Origin: Betaproteobacteria bacterium
Lineage (GTDB): Bacteria; Pseudomonadota; Gammaproteobacteria; Burkholderiales; Rhodocyclaceae
DNA: 64,000 nt
Assembly: GCA_009777245.1 (NCBI GenBank)
Contig: WRMF01000004.1
Span: 62,001 to 126,000, forward strand
Direction: 5' to 3'
Shown here: in pieces, positions 6,346 through 16,058 of the stretch
Numbering within the stretch: the stretch's first letter is position 1
Layout: each line of letters starts with the position of its first letter
The notes under the pieces: model-generated
Databases searched by the model: none
What the model was told of the DNA's origin: nothing
The model's input: only the letters and a program-made list of their open reading frames with translations
Made by a program: the position numbers and the translations under genes

Positions 6346-9083
6346 GACAGCTCCAAAAATTGCCAAAGTCGGCAAACCGCTTCGGCATGGGGAGAGATTT
6401 TCTCATTTGAGACCCTGCTTTGCGAATCTTCATTCAGGCGTTTGCCGTGTTGCAGACGGCGATATTCCCGATAGGCGCTGCGCGCCGACTCCGCCAGCTT
6501 TGCCGGAATCAGATCCAGACTGGCGCTCATCTTCAAAAGAGCGATGTTGCCCAGATTGGCCGTCAGTTGCGGATATTTGTCGGCATACGCGAGAATCAGG
6601 TATTGCACTATGAATTCAACATCAATGATTCCGCCCGGATCGTGCTTGAAGTCAAAATCGTCGCGCGGCCTGACGGGACGATTCGCTCGCATCTTTTCCC
6701 GCATAATGATAATTTCTTCTTTCAATTTTGCCGGATCGCGCGCCCTGCAGAGAATTTCCTTTCGCGTCGCCTCAAAGCGACGCCCAAGCGTAAGGTCGCC
6801 GGTAATGAAACGGGCGCGGGTCAACGCCTGATGCTCCCAAAGCCAGGCATGGTTCGCGGCGTAATCGCGGAACGCTTCCAGGGTACAAACCAGAAGGCCG
6901 GAATCGCCATTCGGACGCAAGCGAAGATCAGTTTCAAACAGTTGTCCCGAACTTGTGCGGCTGGAAAGCCAGGTATTTACTCGTTGCCCCAGACGGGTGT
7001 AATTCTGCCCGGCATCAGGGTGTTCGTCATTTTCATCGCGCAGATAAACAAGATCAAGGTCGGAGGCATAGCCCAATTCCTTTCCGCCCAGCTTGCCGTA
7101 TCCGATTATGGCAAAGGCAGGCTGTTCGACATGCCGATTGGCGATCTTCTTCCAACAAAGAGACAAGGTTGTCTCCAGCATGATGTCCGCTAATTCGGTT
7201 AGGTGATCGGAAATGCTCTCGATGCTGTGCAGGTCGGCCAAATCCTGCGCCAGCAGGCGAAATACCTGGGCATGGTGCATTTCTCTCAACAAATCCATTT
7301 CCCTTTCGGCATCGTTGTCCGCTTCTTTCAGGGCGCGTGCTAGATTGCTGCGAAAGTCCTGCCAGTCCGTCGCGGTGTCAAGCAGACGAGCATCAAGCAG
7401 TTCGTCCAGGAGCAGAGGATGCTGGTAGAGGTAATTGGCCGCCCAGGACGACGCGCCCAGCATTCGGGCGACCTTTTCCAGCGCGTGGGGATACTGTTGC
7501 AGGAGCGCCAGATACGCGCCCCGAAGGGAAATGTTGTCCAGAAAATCCAGTCCCCGCGCCAGCGCCAGATCAGGATTGACGACATGACGCGCTGTCTCGA
7601 TGAGACGCGGACCTACCGCGTCCAAACGCAATTTGTTGACTGTCGGCAGTTGCCGATAACGGGAAGACTGGCGAAGCGCATTGAGCCGTTCGCTTGCTTC
7701 TTCTGGCGCGGCAAAACCCAGGTCGGTCAGTTTTTCCCGCTCTTCTTTCTCATCCAGCATCCCGAACCATAGGGGGGCGAGCGGATGTTCGCCTTCTTCC
7801 GGGTCGGAAAATACCGCCTCGAAATGGGCGCTGACCCGTTTTCGGTGCGCTTCAAGATCAGAGATCAGATGTTCCCAGTCTCGACAGTTCATGCTCGCGG
7901 CGACCAAGGCGCGTGTCGCGTTGTCTGTGGGCAATGTGTGAGTTTGCATGTCTTCCACGTATTGCAGACGATGCTCCAGCTTGCGAAGAAACTGATAAGC
8001 CAGATGCAGCTCGGCTTCGGTGGCGGCGGGCAGGATGGAGAGTTCCGCCAAAACCCCCAGAACTTGCAGGGTTGGGCGGGCTTGCAGGCGCGAGTCGCGT
8101 CCGCCGCGAATCAATTGAAATACCTGCGCGATGAATTCGATTTCCCGGATGCCGCCCGGCCCCAGCTTGATATGGTTTGCCATGTCCTTGCGCGCGACTT
8201 CGCGCCGAATTTCCATATGCAGGTCGCGCATGGCGTTGACCGCGCCGTAATCGAGATAGCGGCGAAAGACGAATGGGTACGTGGTTTGTCGCAGTTGCTC
8301 GATCCAGAGGCGTTGCTTACCTTCAGCGTTTATGCCGGTATTGACGACCCGCGCCTTGATCCAGGCATAACGCTCCCATTCCCGCCCCTGGGAGACGAAA
8401 TAATTTTCCAGCGCGGCGAGCGAGGAAGCCAGGGGGCCGGAATCGCCGTTCGGGCGCAGGCGCATGTCGACCCTGAATACCTGCCCGTTTTCGGTTATAT
8501 CCCCCAATGCCGTGATCAGGCGTTTGCCAAGACGGGTGAAGAATTCGTAATTTTCGATTTTTAAGGGGCCTTCGGTCTCGCCTTCTTCTGGATAGACAAA
8601 GATAAAATCAGCGTCGGAAGAAACGTTCAGTTCCCGCCCGCCCAGCTTTCCCATGCCGATGACCAGCAAACGTTGGGGTTCGCCGCTGCTATCCAGCGGT
8701 TCGCCGAAATCTCGCGCGAGGGCGGCGTGATGAAAAGACAGGGCGGCGTTGACTGCTATTTCGGCAAGCAGGGTCATGCTCTCCATGACCTCGCCCAAGC
8801 TGGCAAGCCCGGCCAGATCGCGCAGTTCGATATGCGCCATCGCCTGTTGCCGCATGTGGCGCAGTTGCCGTTTCAGGGTGGTTTCGTCTTCGGCGGCTGG
8901 CTCAAGGTGGGTCTGGAGCAGTTCTGCGGAGAGGGGGGAGCGCCAGAGCGCGCCGAGTTTTTCCGGTATTTCGGGACGAGCGGCGAACAGGCGGCGCAGA
9001 TAGCCGCTATGCGCCAAGGCGCGCGCCAAGGCGTCCTGCCATTCGGTATCTTGGGATACAGGGAAAGTGGGTGTGATATTCAT
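6342..9083 (-). CDS. glnE: Bifunctional glutamine synthetase adenylyltransferase / adenylyl-removing enzyme
   Basis: 913 residues, close to the usual 900-950. There are two nucleotidyltransferase domains, as expected. The N-terminal deadenylylase has GMGKLGGRELNVSSDADF at 143-160, and the C-terminal adenylyltransferase has GYGKLGGKELGYASDLDLVY at about 655-675. Both keep the D-x-D metal pair. GlnE adds AMP to glutamine synthetase when nitrogen is plentiful and removes it when nitrogen is limiting, under PII control. The gene opens a minus-strand run with mtnA overlapping its stop, and faces yceF across 186 bases. Confidence 0.96.
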   Translation of the reverse strand: MNITPTFPVSQDTEWQDALARALAHSGYLRRLFAARPEIPEKLGALWRSPLSAELLQTHLEPAAEDETTLKRQLRHMRQQAMAHIELRDLAGLASLGEVMESMTLLAEIAVNAALSFHHAALARDFGEPLDSSGEPQRLLVIGMGKLGGRELNVSSDADFIFVYPEEGETEGPLKIENYEFFTRLGKRLITALGDITENGQVFRVDMRLRPNGDSGPLASSLAALENYFVSQGREWERYAWIKARVVNTGINAEGKQRLWIEQLRQTTYPFVFRRYLDYGAVNAMRDLHMEIRREVARKDMANHIKLGPGGIREIEFIAQVFQLIRGGRDSRLQARPTLQVLGVLAELSILPAATEAELHLAYQFLRKLEHRLQYVEDMQTHTLPTDNATRALVAASMNCRDWEHLISDLEAHRKRVSAHFEAVFSDPEEGEHPLAPLWFGMLDEKEEREKLTDLGFAAPEEASERLNALRQSSRYRQLPTVNKLRLDAVGPRLIETARHVVNPDLALARGLDFLDNISLRGAYLALLQQYPHALEKVARMLGASSWAANYLYQHPLLLDELLDARLLDTATDWQDFRSNLARALKEADNDAEREMDLLREMHHAQVFRLLAQDLADLHSIESISDHLTELADIMLETTLSLCWKKIANRHVEQPAFAIIGYGKLGGKELGYASDLDLVYLRDENDEHPDAGQNYTRLGQRVNTWLSSRTSSGQLFETDLRLRPNGDSGLLVCTLEAFRDYAANHAWLWEHQALTRARFITGDLTLGRRFEATRKEILCRARDPAKLKEEIIIMREKMRANRPVRPRDDFDFKHDPGGIIDVEFIVQYLILAYADKYPQLTANLGNIALLKMSASLDLIPAKLAESARSAYREYRRLQHGKRLNEDSQSRVSNEKISPHAEAVCRLWQFLELS

Positions 9084-9269
9084 GTGCGCTCGCTGTTGGG
9101 CGATTGTAATTGATTTTCCGGTTTGCTCATTGTCGTTACAACCGGAGGCAACAACGAAACCGAATGGCGCGTGGCGGATCGCTATGGCGCTAAGATCCCT
9201 GGAACTTCTGCCGGATACAATCAGGCTTTCGCTTTTATAATCGCTGTTTTTGGATATATTCGGACTGTC

Positions 9270-9851
9270 ATGTTGCCGCTGATACTCGCTTCCGCCTCTC
9301 CTTTCCGCCGGGAATTGCTTGCCAAACTTGGCTTGCCGTTTACAACGCTTGACCCTGCCTGCGATGAAACGCCATTGCCGAATGAGGAGCCGCGCACGCT
9401 GGCGCTAAGGTTATCCGAGGCCAAGGCTCAGTCGGCGGCGGCGCGCCTTTCCTCGCCCGCGCTCATCATCGGCAGCGATCAGGTCGTCGTTTGCAAAGGG
9501 GTAATTTACGGCAAACCCGGCAATCATGAAAGAGCGGTTGCCCAATTACGCGCATTGTCCGGGGAAACTGTGGATTTTTTCACCGGGCTTTGTCTCTTCA
9601 ACAACGAGACCAATGCGGCAAAAACGCGCGTCGCTTTGACACGGGTGACTTTTCGCGCGTTGTCGGATGCGGAGATCGAGCGTTATCTCGCGCGTGAGCC
9701 TGCCTATGAATCCGCAGGCGCGGCAAAGTGCGAAGGGTTGGGGATAACATTGCTTGCCCGTCTGGAAGGGGAAGACCCCAACGCATTGATCGGCTTGCCG
9801 CTGATTGCCCTGTGCGAGCTTTTGCGCGAGGCGGGAATTGAAACGCCATGA
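9270..9851 (+). CDS. yceF: 7-methyl-GTP pyrophosphatase, Maf family YceF subgroup
   Basis: 193 residues from the ATG at 9270; the upstream extension in the same frame is not conserved. It begins [14 protein letters not shown], the Maf signature, and continues with [12 protein letters not shown] and GKPG. The C-terminus [23 protein letters not shown] is typical of YceF rather than YhdE-type Maf. YceF hydrolyses m7GTP to m7GMP and is regarded as a house-cleaning enzyme. A perfect tataat lies at 9236-9241, about 30 bases upstream, without an obvious -35 match. The next gene overlaps by ATGA. Confidence 0.9.
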   Translation: MLPLILASASPFRRELLAKLGLPFTTLDPACDETPLPNEEPRTLALRLSEAKAQSAAARLSSPALIIGSDQVVVCKGVIYGKPGNHERAVAQLRALSGETVDFFTGLCLFNNETNAAKTRVALTRVTFRALSDAEIERYLAREPAYESAGAAKCEGLGITLLARLEGEDPNALIGLPLIALCELLREAGIETP

Positions 9852-10588
9852 GTCCGGGCGCGCTCTATCTTCTGCCCGTGCCGCTTATTGCGGCAAAAAC
9901 CCCGGAAGATGCGGCGCATTTCATGGCAACCTTGCCGACATCCGTCATTTTGAAAGCCCGCGCCTTGCGGCATTTTGTGGCGGAATCCGCAAAGTCGGCG
10001 CGCGCATTCCTGAAATGGGTGGAAATGCCATGTCCCTTGCGGGAGCTTGATTTACAGGAATTGAACGAGCACACGCCCGCGACAAAGCTGGAAACATTGC
10101 TTATGCCTTTGCTCTCAGGGTATGACTTGGGATTGTTGTCGGAAGCGGGTTGTCCTGCTGTGGCCGATCCGGGCGCGGCATTGGTGGCGCTGGCGCATGC
10201 CAGGGGAATCAGGGTCGCGCCGCTTGTCGGCCCTTCGTCATTGCTCCTGGCGCTGATGGCATCCGGCCTTGACGGACAACGATTCGCCTTTCACGGCTAT
10301 TTGCCCGCCAAGACTGAGGCACGCGCGCTTGCTATCCTCGAGCTGGAAAAAGAATCGGCATTGAGGCGGCAAACCCAGATTTTCATCGAGACGCCTTATC
10401 GCAATCCGGCATTGTTTGCCGACCTGATCCGCGTTGCAAATCCTGCCAGCCGCCTTTGTGTGGCGATAAACCTCACTTCGCCGGACGAATTCATCAAGAC
10501 GCATTCCATTACAGTCTGGCGGGAACGCCCGCCGCCTGCGCTTGATCGGCATCCCGCCGTATTTCTGCTTCTTTCCGGGTCTTGCTGA
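9848..10588 (+). CDS. SAM-dependent tetrapyrrole methylase family protein (RsmI-like paralogue)
   Basis: 246 residues with the tetrapyrrole methylase fold. LYLLPVPL marks the N-terminal strand where RsmI has a GTLYVVATPIGN-like sequence. [18 protein letters not shown] and [15 protein letters not shown] follow, then FHGYLP and IFIETPYRN. RsmI 2'-O-methylates C1402 of 16S rRNA. This protein is a shorter relative lacking the typical RsmI N-terminus, so its substrate is uncertain. It is translationally coupled to yceF. Confidence 0.82.
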   Translation: MSPGALYLLPVPLIAAKTPEDAAHFMATLPTSVILKARALRHFVAESAKSARAFLKWVEMPCPLRELDLQELNEHTPATKLETLLMPLLSGYDLGLLSEAGCPAVADPGAALVALAHARGIRVAPLVGPSSLLLALMASGLDGQRFAFHGYLPAKTEARALAILELEKESALRRQTQIFIETPYRNPALFADLIRVANPASRLCVAINLTSPDEFIKTHSITVWRERPPPALDRHPAVFLLLSGSC

Positions 10589-10808
10589 CGGGACTTGCCG
10601 ACGCAAATGCTTCTCCCCTCTCATCTTGGCTGCGTCGCAAGCGGTAGAAAAGGGAATACCCTGTTCGCTTCGCTTACAGGAAAACGCTATATTCTGGAAG
10701 CGACAAGATATTCTTGACGTTTCCCGACTTGGCAACGCACAATGCGCCATTTTTGGCTCGCTTGACAGAAGGCGGGTTTCTTCTCCTTTCACAATCTGGT
10801 TTTTTTGC

Positions 10809-11006
10809 ATGTACTGGAACAGTTTTTCCGATTTTATCCACATGGGCGGCTATGGCCTTTATGTGTGGGGTTCGTTTGGCATGACCGCGCTGGTCATGGT
10901 CGTCGAGACCTGTCTCGCGCTACGGCAGTCAAGGCTCGTCAAGCAACGGCTCATCCGGCAGATCAAGCTCTCCATGCTTGAAGAAGCTCGGCAGGAAGCG
11001 GAATGA
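10809..11006 (+). CDS. ccmD: Haem exporter protein CcmD
   Basis: 65 residues from the ATG at 10809. It has the CcmD pattern [21 protein letters not shown], one membrane helix (about 12-33) and a basic cytoplasmic tail with RQIK. CcmD is a small inner-membrane protein that helps release holo-CcmE from CcmABC. No strong ribosome-binding site precedes it; the 220 bases upstream (10589-10808) hold no gene, only a cctgt...acagg inverted repeat near 10662-10681. ccmABC are not adjacent, so the System I genes are split. It overlaps ccmE by four bases. Confidence 0.85.
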   Translation: MYWNSFSDFIHMGGYGLYVWGSFGMTALVMVVETCLALRQSRLVKQRLIRQIKLSMLEEARQEAE

Positions 11007-11494
11007 AAGTCCGCCATCAACGTCTGCTGCTGATTTTCGGCGCGTTGGCGACCATTGCCCTGATCGCCTTTTTCGTGTTTTCCGCGCTTTCCGAAAACAT
11101 TGCTTTTTTCTACTCTCCTACTGAAGTGGAGGCGGGGAAAGCGCCACAGGACAGAATGTTTCGCGTGGGCGGACTGGTCAAGGAAGACTCGTTCAGGCGC
11201 GAGGCGGATGGCGTGACCGCTCATTTCGTCATCACCGACCGGCTGGCGGATATTCTCGTGCGCTACAACAAGCCCTTACCCGATCTGTTCTCGGAAGGGA
11301 AGGGCGTGGTAGCGCAGGGCAAACTGGACGGCAACGGTGTTTTCATCGCGCATCAAGTACTGGCCAAACACGATGAAAACTACATGCCTCCGGAAGCCGC
11401 CGCTGCTCTGGCCGCCGCGCACAGAGAAGCCGTTTCAACCGCTGAATCAGCGGAAGACGCCGCAGCATCCCCGGAAGCTCCAGTTACGCCATAA
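11003..11494 (+). CDS. ccmE: Cytochrome c-type biogenesis haem chaperone CcmE
   Basis: 163 residues. There is an N-terminal membrane anchor (about 8-28) and a beta-barrel (OB-like) periplasmic domain. The haem-attachment motif [12 protein letters not shown] has H123 as the covalent haem ligand and Y127 as the axial ligand. CcmE receives haem from CcmABCD and passes it to the CcmF/H lyase. The tail after residue 132 is Ala/Glu-rich and not conserved. It sits between ccmD and ccmF. Confidence 0.95.
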   Translation: MKVRHQRLLLIFGALATIALIAFFVFSALSENIAFFYSPTEVEAGKAPQDRMFRVGGLVKEDSFRREADGVTAHFVITDRLADILVRYNKPLPDLFSEGKGVVAQGKLDGNGVFIAHQVLAKHDENYMPPEAAAALAAAHREAVSTAESAEDAAASPEAPVTP

Positions 11495-11529
11495 CGCAAC
11501 TTTTCATCCTCTGCATTGAATACGCATTC

Positions 11530-13500
11530 ATGATTCCTGAAATTGGTCTTTTTGCCCTGATTATTGCCTTTTTGCTTGCCTTGTTCTCGGGTGTCGCAGC
11601 CTTGGTCGGGGCGACAAAAGGTAATGCCGTCCTGATTTTTCAGGCGCGTCCCGCCGCTGCCGCGATTTTTCTCCTTGCGGGCATTTCCTATCTTTGCCTG
11701 ACCATCGCCTTTATCCAGAACGATTTTTCCGTGCTGTACGTGGCGCAAAACTCGAATTCTCTCCTGCCTTTGCCTTACCGGATTGCCGGAGTCTGGGGTG
11801 CGCATGAAGGCTCCCTGCTTCTCTGGGCGTTCTTTCTCTGCATTTGGGCATTGGCGGTTGCGATCTTCTCCCGTCAGTTACCGGATACCATGCGCGCGCA
11901 GATACTGGGTACGCTGTTTCTGGTGACTGCCGGGTTTTTCCTGTTTATCCTCAGAACATCAAATCCTTTCGAGCGCCTTTTGCCAGCCGCGCTGGAAGGC
12001 CGCGATTTGAACCCCATGCTGCAAGACCCCGGCCTGATTATCCACCCCCCCCTGCTCTACCTGGGTTATGTCGGTTTTGCGGTAGCGTATGCCTTTGCCG
12101 TTTCGGCATTGATTTCAGGCCGCCTGGATGCGGCCTGGGCGCGGTGGATGCGCCCCTGGACGGTCGTCGCCTGGGTTTTCCTCACTCTGGGCATCGCCTG
12201 CGGTTCCTGGTGGGCTTATTACGAACTGGGCTGGGGCGGCTGGTGGTTTTGGGATCCGGTGGAAAACGCCTCTTTCATGCCCTGGCTGGTCGGCACCGCC
12301 CTGATTCACTCCCTTGCCGTAACCGAAAAACGCGGGGCTTTCAAGAACTGGACGGTTCTTCTGGCTATTTCCACCTTTGCCCTCTCGCTTCTGGGAACCT
12401 TCCTTGTCCGCTCTGGCGTGCTCTCGTCGGTACACGCCTTTGCCACCGACCCCACTCGTGGCATTTACATCCTTGTTTTTCTGACCGTGGTCGTCGGCGT
12501 CTCGCTACTTCTCTTTGTCTGGCGCGCCCCCACGGTTGGCCTTGGCGGACGGTTCTCCCTCCTTTCCCGCGAATCGCTCTTGCTTTCCAACAACGTGCTG
12601 CTGGCGGTGGCTACCGGCACAGTACTGCTCGGAACCATCTATCCGCTTATTCTCGATGCTCTTTCATTGGGCAAAATTTCGGTAGGGCCGCCGTATTTCA
12701 ATACCGTTTTTGTTCCGCTCATGTTTCCGCTCCTGTTCCTGATCGGGGTCGGAACTTTCGCGCACTGGAAAAAGGCATCCATGCCGGAAATTTTCCGGCT
12801 GACCCGATCTTCCTTCGCCCTGGCCTTGCTGTTCGCTCTGCTTCTCCCCTTCTGTTATGAGGAATGGAAAATTACTGTCGTGCCGGGGCTTTTCATGGCC
12901 TTCTGGATTTTCCTTGCCGCCGCGCGCCATTGTGTCCATCAGGTTCGCGCGGTCAAAACCGGGCGTCTTGCCGCCCTTCTTCGGCAGCCCCCGGCTTTTT
13001 GGGGTATGCACATGGCGCATGTGGGCGTGGCCGTATTTGTCGCGGGCGTTACTATCGTCACCGCCTATGAGGAAGAAAAGGACGTGCGGATGTTTCCCAA
13101 CGACACCGTTGAACTGGCGGGGCATACCTTTCGCTTCCTTGGGATGCGCGAGGTGCATGGCCCCAATTATCTGGCCTGGCAGGGCGATGTGGAGCTTTTT
13201 GAAAACGGACGGATTAAGCGGGAGCTATACCCGCAAAAACGCTACTTTGAAAGCCAGCGCGCCATGCCGATGACCAAGGCTGCCATTGATAACGGACTGT
13301 TCCGTGATGTGTATGTTTCGCTTGGCGAACCCATTGACCGCGAACATCCCGAAAAGGAATGGATTGTGCGCGTTTATTACAAGCCCCTGGTCAACTGGAT
13401 ATGGGGCGGGACTTATCTGATGTCGCTGGGAGGAATCATTGCCATTCTTGATCGCCGTTATCGGCGCGGTCGGAGAAAGTTTGAGGAGCCACATTCATGA
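11530..13500 (+). CDS. ccmF: Cytochrome c haem lyase subunit CcmF
   Basis: 656 residues, full length, with about 15 membrane segments. The tryptophan-rich WWD motif is visible as GWGGWWFWDPVENASFMPWL at about residues 235-254. Conserved histidines in the loops (for example WGAHEGSLLLWAF) match the b-haem and substrate-haem ligands of the family. CcmF with CcmH reduces and ligates haem to CXXCH motifs of apocytochromes in the periplasm. The stop overlaps the dsbE start (ATGA). Confidence 0.96.
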   Translation: MIPEIGLFALIIAFLLALFSGVAALVGATKGNAVLIFQARPAAAAIFLLAGISYLCLTIAFIQNDFSVLYVAQNSNSLLPLPYRIAGVWGAHEGSLLLWAFFLCIWALAVAIFSRQLPDTMRAQILGTLFLVTAGFFLFILRTSNPFERLLPAALEGRDLNPMLQDPGLIIHPPLLYLGYVGFAVAYAFAVSALISGRLDAAWARWMRPWTVVAWVFLTLGIACGSWWAYYELGWGGWWFWDPVENASFMPWLVGTALIHSLAVTEKRGAFKNWTVLLAISTFALSLLGTFLVRSGVLSSVHAFATDPTRGIYILVFLTVVVGVSLLLFVWRAPTVGLGGRFSLLSRESLLLSNNVLLAVATGTVLLGTIYPLILDALSLGKISVGPPYFNTVFVPLMFPLLFLIGVGTFAHWKKASMPEIFRLTRSSFALALLFALLLPFCYEEWKITVVPGLFMAFWIFLAAARHCVHQVRAVKTGRLAALLRQPPAFWGMHMAHVGVAVFVAGVTIVTAYEEEKDVRMFPNDTVELAGHTFRFLGMREVHGPNYLAWQGDVELFENGRIKRELYPQKRYFESQRAMPMTKAAIDNGLFRDVYVSLGEPIDREHPEKEWIVRVYYKPLVNWIWGGTYLMSLGGIIAILDRRYRRGRRKFEEPHS

Positions 13501-14102
13501 CAAATCGTTTTCTTTGGCTTTTTGTCGGGTTTATCATTTTTGTCGCCTTGCTTGCCGTCGGCCTGACATTGGAACCCAGCAAAGTTCCTTCTCCGCTGAT
13601 TGGCAAGCGCGCCCCTGATTTTTCCCTGCCCCGTCTGGACAACAACCAGAATTTTTCGCCTGAGGAGATGCAAGGGCAGGTCTGGCTTTTGCACGTCTGG
13701 GCGACCTGGTGTCCTTCCTGTCGTAGTGAACATCCGCTGTTGATGGAACTTGCCCGCCGGAATCCGTTTCCCATAATCGGTATGAACTACAAGGAAGTGC
13801 GCGGCGACGCGAGACTGGATGCGGACAAACTCTCGTTGGAAGATGAATCTGCGCTGGCAGTAGAACGAGCGCAGGCCTGGCTTGCCACGCATGGCGATCC
13901 GTATGTTCTTTCCGCGCTTGATATAAGCGGACAGACCAGCATCAATTACGGCGTCTACGGCGCGCCGGAGAGTTACCTGATTGACCGGCAGGGCATTATT
14001 CGCCACAAACACATCGGGCCTTTGACCGAGGAAGTCTTGAACGACACAATCCTGCCTCTGGCGCAAAAACTGGCGAATGAAGGGATCGCTCCCGCGCCAT
14101 GA
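13497..14102 (+). CDS. dsbE: Thiol:disulfide interchange protein CcmG/DsbE
   Basis: 201 residues. An N-terminal membrane anchor (5-23) precedes a thioredoxin fold with the redox motif WCPSC (C72, C75) and the proline loop YGVYGAPESYLID. CcmG keeps apocytochrome cysteines reduced before haem attachment. It is some 20 residues longer than usual because of a segment around SLEDESALAVERAQ after NYKEVRGDA. No ccmH or ccmI follows; the next gene is on the other strand, so the rest of the maturation system must be elsewhere. Confidence 0.92.
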   Translation: MTNRFLWLFVGFIIFVALLAVGLTLEPSKVPSPLIGKRAPDFSLPRLDNNQNFSPEEMQGQVWLLHVWATWCPSCRSEHPLLMELARRNPFPIIGMNYKEVRGDARLDADKLSLEDESALAVERAQAWLATHGDPYVLSALDISGQTSINYGVYGAPESYLIDRQGIIRHKHIGPLTEEVLNDTILPLAQKLANEGIAPAP

Positions 14103-14127
14103 CGACAGGCAGGTCTGGATACAATCC

Positions 14128-15405
14128 TTACCAGTCTGCCGTTTGAAAGGGAAAATCCACTTCCGGTTTTCGGTCTTCCATGAGATCGGCGATTGCCGCT
14201 GCCGAGCCGGAGGCCAATGTCCAGCCTAAAGTTCCGTGGCCGGTGTTGAGCCAGAGGCCGGGGAGCGCGCTCTTGCCGAGCAACGGAACATTGGAAGGCG
14301 TGGAAGGCCGCAGCCCGCACCAGAATGTCGCTTCTGCGTTCTCCAAAAGCGTAGGGAAAAGTCGCCGGACGCGGGCAAGGATGGCCTGACAGCGGACGGG
14401 GTTAGGGTCAAGGTCATAGCCGTTGAATTCAGCGGTTCCGGCAATGCGAAGGCTGTTGCCAAGACGGGAAAAGACGAGCTTGTGTTCGTCGTCGGTCAGG
14501 CTGACATATGGCGCGTTAGCCCCTTCAGCAAGCGCCAGGGTAACGGAATAACCCTTGGCGGGGTAAATGGGGAGACGAATGCCGTAAGGGCGCAAAAACT
14601 GCGCGGAAAAACTCCCGAACGCGAGCACACAGGCATCGGCGAAAAGACGGGTTCCGTCTGCCAGATGCGCGCCTTTGACCCTGCCGTTTTCGATGTCCAA
14701 GGCGGTTGCGGCATGTTCATAGTGAAAAACCACTCCGGCAGCGGCAGCGCGTTTGACGATTGCCCGGGTGAAGAGGTAAGCGTCGCCGGATTCATCCGTC
14801 GCGGTGTAATCTCCGCCGACGATTATGAATTTGGCATCCGCAAGCGCGGGTTCGATACGGATGCAGGTTTCCCTGTCAATGGATTCGCGCAAAAGACCGA
14901 AATCGCGCATAAGACTGGCGACTGCCTTGGCGCGGGCAAAGGCTTTGGGGTTCGTGTAGAAATGCAGGATACCTTTTTGCAGGCCGTCGTATTCAAGGTT
15001 GAAATCACTCCCTTCGGTCTGGCTGAAGTTCGCGCGAAGTTCCTGAAGTTCCTTGCGGCTGTAAAGGGCAAGATTGACGATAGCGCGGATGTTGGCTCGG
15101 ACGCGGCGCGGTAAGCAATTCCCAAGAAAGGCGAGCGACCAGCTAAGCAGAGCCATGTCGAACGGGCGAAGATGAAAGAGGAGCGGCGCGTCCTTTCGTC
15201 CCAGCCAGCGGAGCGCCTGCGGGATGGCATACGGCGTAGCCCAGGGTTCAGCGTGCGAAGCGGAAATTTGTCCGCCGTTGGCAAAGCTGGTTTCGAGTCC
15301 TGCGGATTCGCGCCGGTCTACCACCGAGACTTCATGTCCTCTTTGCCGCAACTGCCATGCGGTTGTCGCGCCGATCACACCGGCGCCCAAAATCAGGATT
15401 TTCAT
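14128..15405 (-). CDS. dadA: D-amino acid dehydrogenase small subunit (DadA-like FAD oxidoreductase)
   Basis: 425 residues from the ATG at 15405; the frame is open much further upstream, but homology-like sequence begins at MKILILGAGVIG. The N-terminal Rossmann motif GAGVIGATTAWQL binds FAD, followed by ETSFANGGQIS, a DadA hallmark. The C-terminal motif GLRPSTPSNVPLLG and NTGHGTLGWTLA completes the DAO fold. The enzyme oxidises D-amino acids to 2-oxo acids and passes electrons to the respiratory chain. No alanine racemase is adjacent. It converges on dsbE and diverges from ndk. Confidence 0.93.
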   Translation of the reverse strand: MKILILGAGVIGATTAWQLRQRGHEVSVVDRRESAGLETSFANGGQISASHAEPWATPYAIPQALRWLGRKDAPLLFHLRPFDMALLSWSLAFLGNCLPRRVRANIRAIVNLALYSRKELQELRANFSQTEGSDFNLEYDGLQKGILHFYTNPKAFARAKAVASLMRDFGLLRESIDRETCIRIEPALADAKFIIVGGDYTATDESGDAYLFTRAIVKRAAAAGVVFHYEHAATALDIENGRVKGAHLADGTRLFADACVLAFGSFSAQFLRPYGIRLPIYPAKGYSVTLALAEGANAPYVSLTDDEHKLVFSRLGNSLRIAGTAEFNGYDLDPNPVRCQAILARVRRLFPTLLENAEATFWCGLRPSTPSNVPLLGKSALPGLWLNTGHGTLGWTLASGSAAAIADLMEDRKPEVDFPFQTADW

Positions 15406-15556
15406 GCGCTGCCAAGGATAAAAATGCAACGATGGATTTTCGCTTGCATCCGCGCCTGCCGCAAGGCGGATATGGCGGCTTGCGCTCAGGGTAAGGGTAG
15501 CGACTACATCTTTCGCGCGCGGTTGCCATAAAGCAGTATAAAGCGCAATGTTATAC

Positions 15557-15577
15557 CGCCTGCAGGCGTGGTAGAAT
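15557..15577 (+). promoter_or_regulatory. Candidate ndk promoter -10 with overlapping palindrome
   Basis: A perfect 12-bp palindrome cgcctgcaggcg (15557-15568) lies just before tagaat (15572-15577), a fair -10 match about 30 bases before the ndk ATG. The palindrome would sit in the -10/-35 spacer, a common operator position. No good -35 was found, and no regulator is known. Confidence 0.3.
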
Positions 15578-15606
15578 CTGATTTTTTGGACTTTTCGGAG
15601 CATGTC

Positions 15607-16035
15607 ATGGCAATTGAGCGCACCCTTTCCATCATCAAACCCGACGCGGTGAAAAAAAATGTTATCGGCAAAATTTATTCCCGCTTCGAGGAAAATGATC
15701 TCAGGATAATAGCCGCAAAGATGGTATGGCTGTCCCAGGAAGAGGCGGGACAATTCTACGCAGTACATAAAGAGCGCCCGTTCTATAAGGACCTGGTCGC
15801 TTTCATGACTTCTGGCCCTGTCATGGCGCAGATTCTCGAAGGCGAAAACGCTATCGCCAAAAACCGCGATCTGATGGGAGCCACCGACCCGAAAAAAGCA
15901 GCGCCCGGCACAATCCGCGCCGACTTTGCGGATTCAATTGACGCCAATGCGGTGCACGGCTCCGATGGGCCGGAAACCGCTGCGGAAGAAACCGCATTTT
16001 TCTTCCCCGGCATGAATACCTACGCGGGTCGCTGA
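15607..16035 (+). CDS. ndk: Nucleoside diphosphate kinase
   Basis: 142 residues from the ATG at 15607. The protein begins [20 protein letters not shown] and contains the active-site histidine H117 in NAVHGSD, the phosphorylated residue of the ping-pong reaction. It transfers the gamma-phosphate of ATP to other nucleoside diphosphates. Length and motifs are standard. It is the first gene of a long plus-strand block reaching der, an order conserved in many betaproteobacteria. Confidence 0.97.
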   Translation: MAIERTLSIIKPDAVKKNVIGKIYSRFEENDLRIIAAKMVWLSQEEAGQFYAVHKERPFYKDLVAFMTSGPVMAQILEGENAIAKNRDLMGATDPKKAAPGTIRADFADSIDANAVHGSDGPETAAEETAFFFPGMNTYAGR

Positions 16036-16058
16036 CTGACATAACCGAGGCCATTCCC

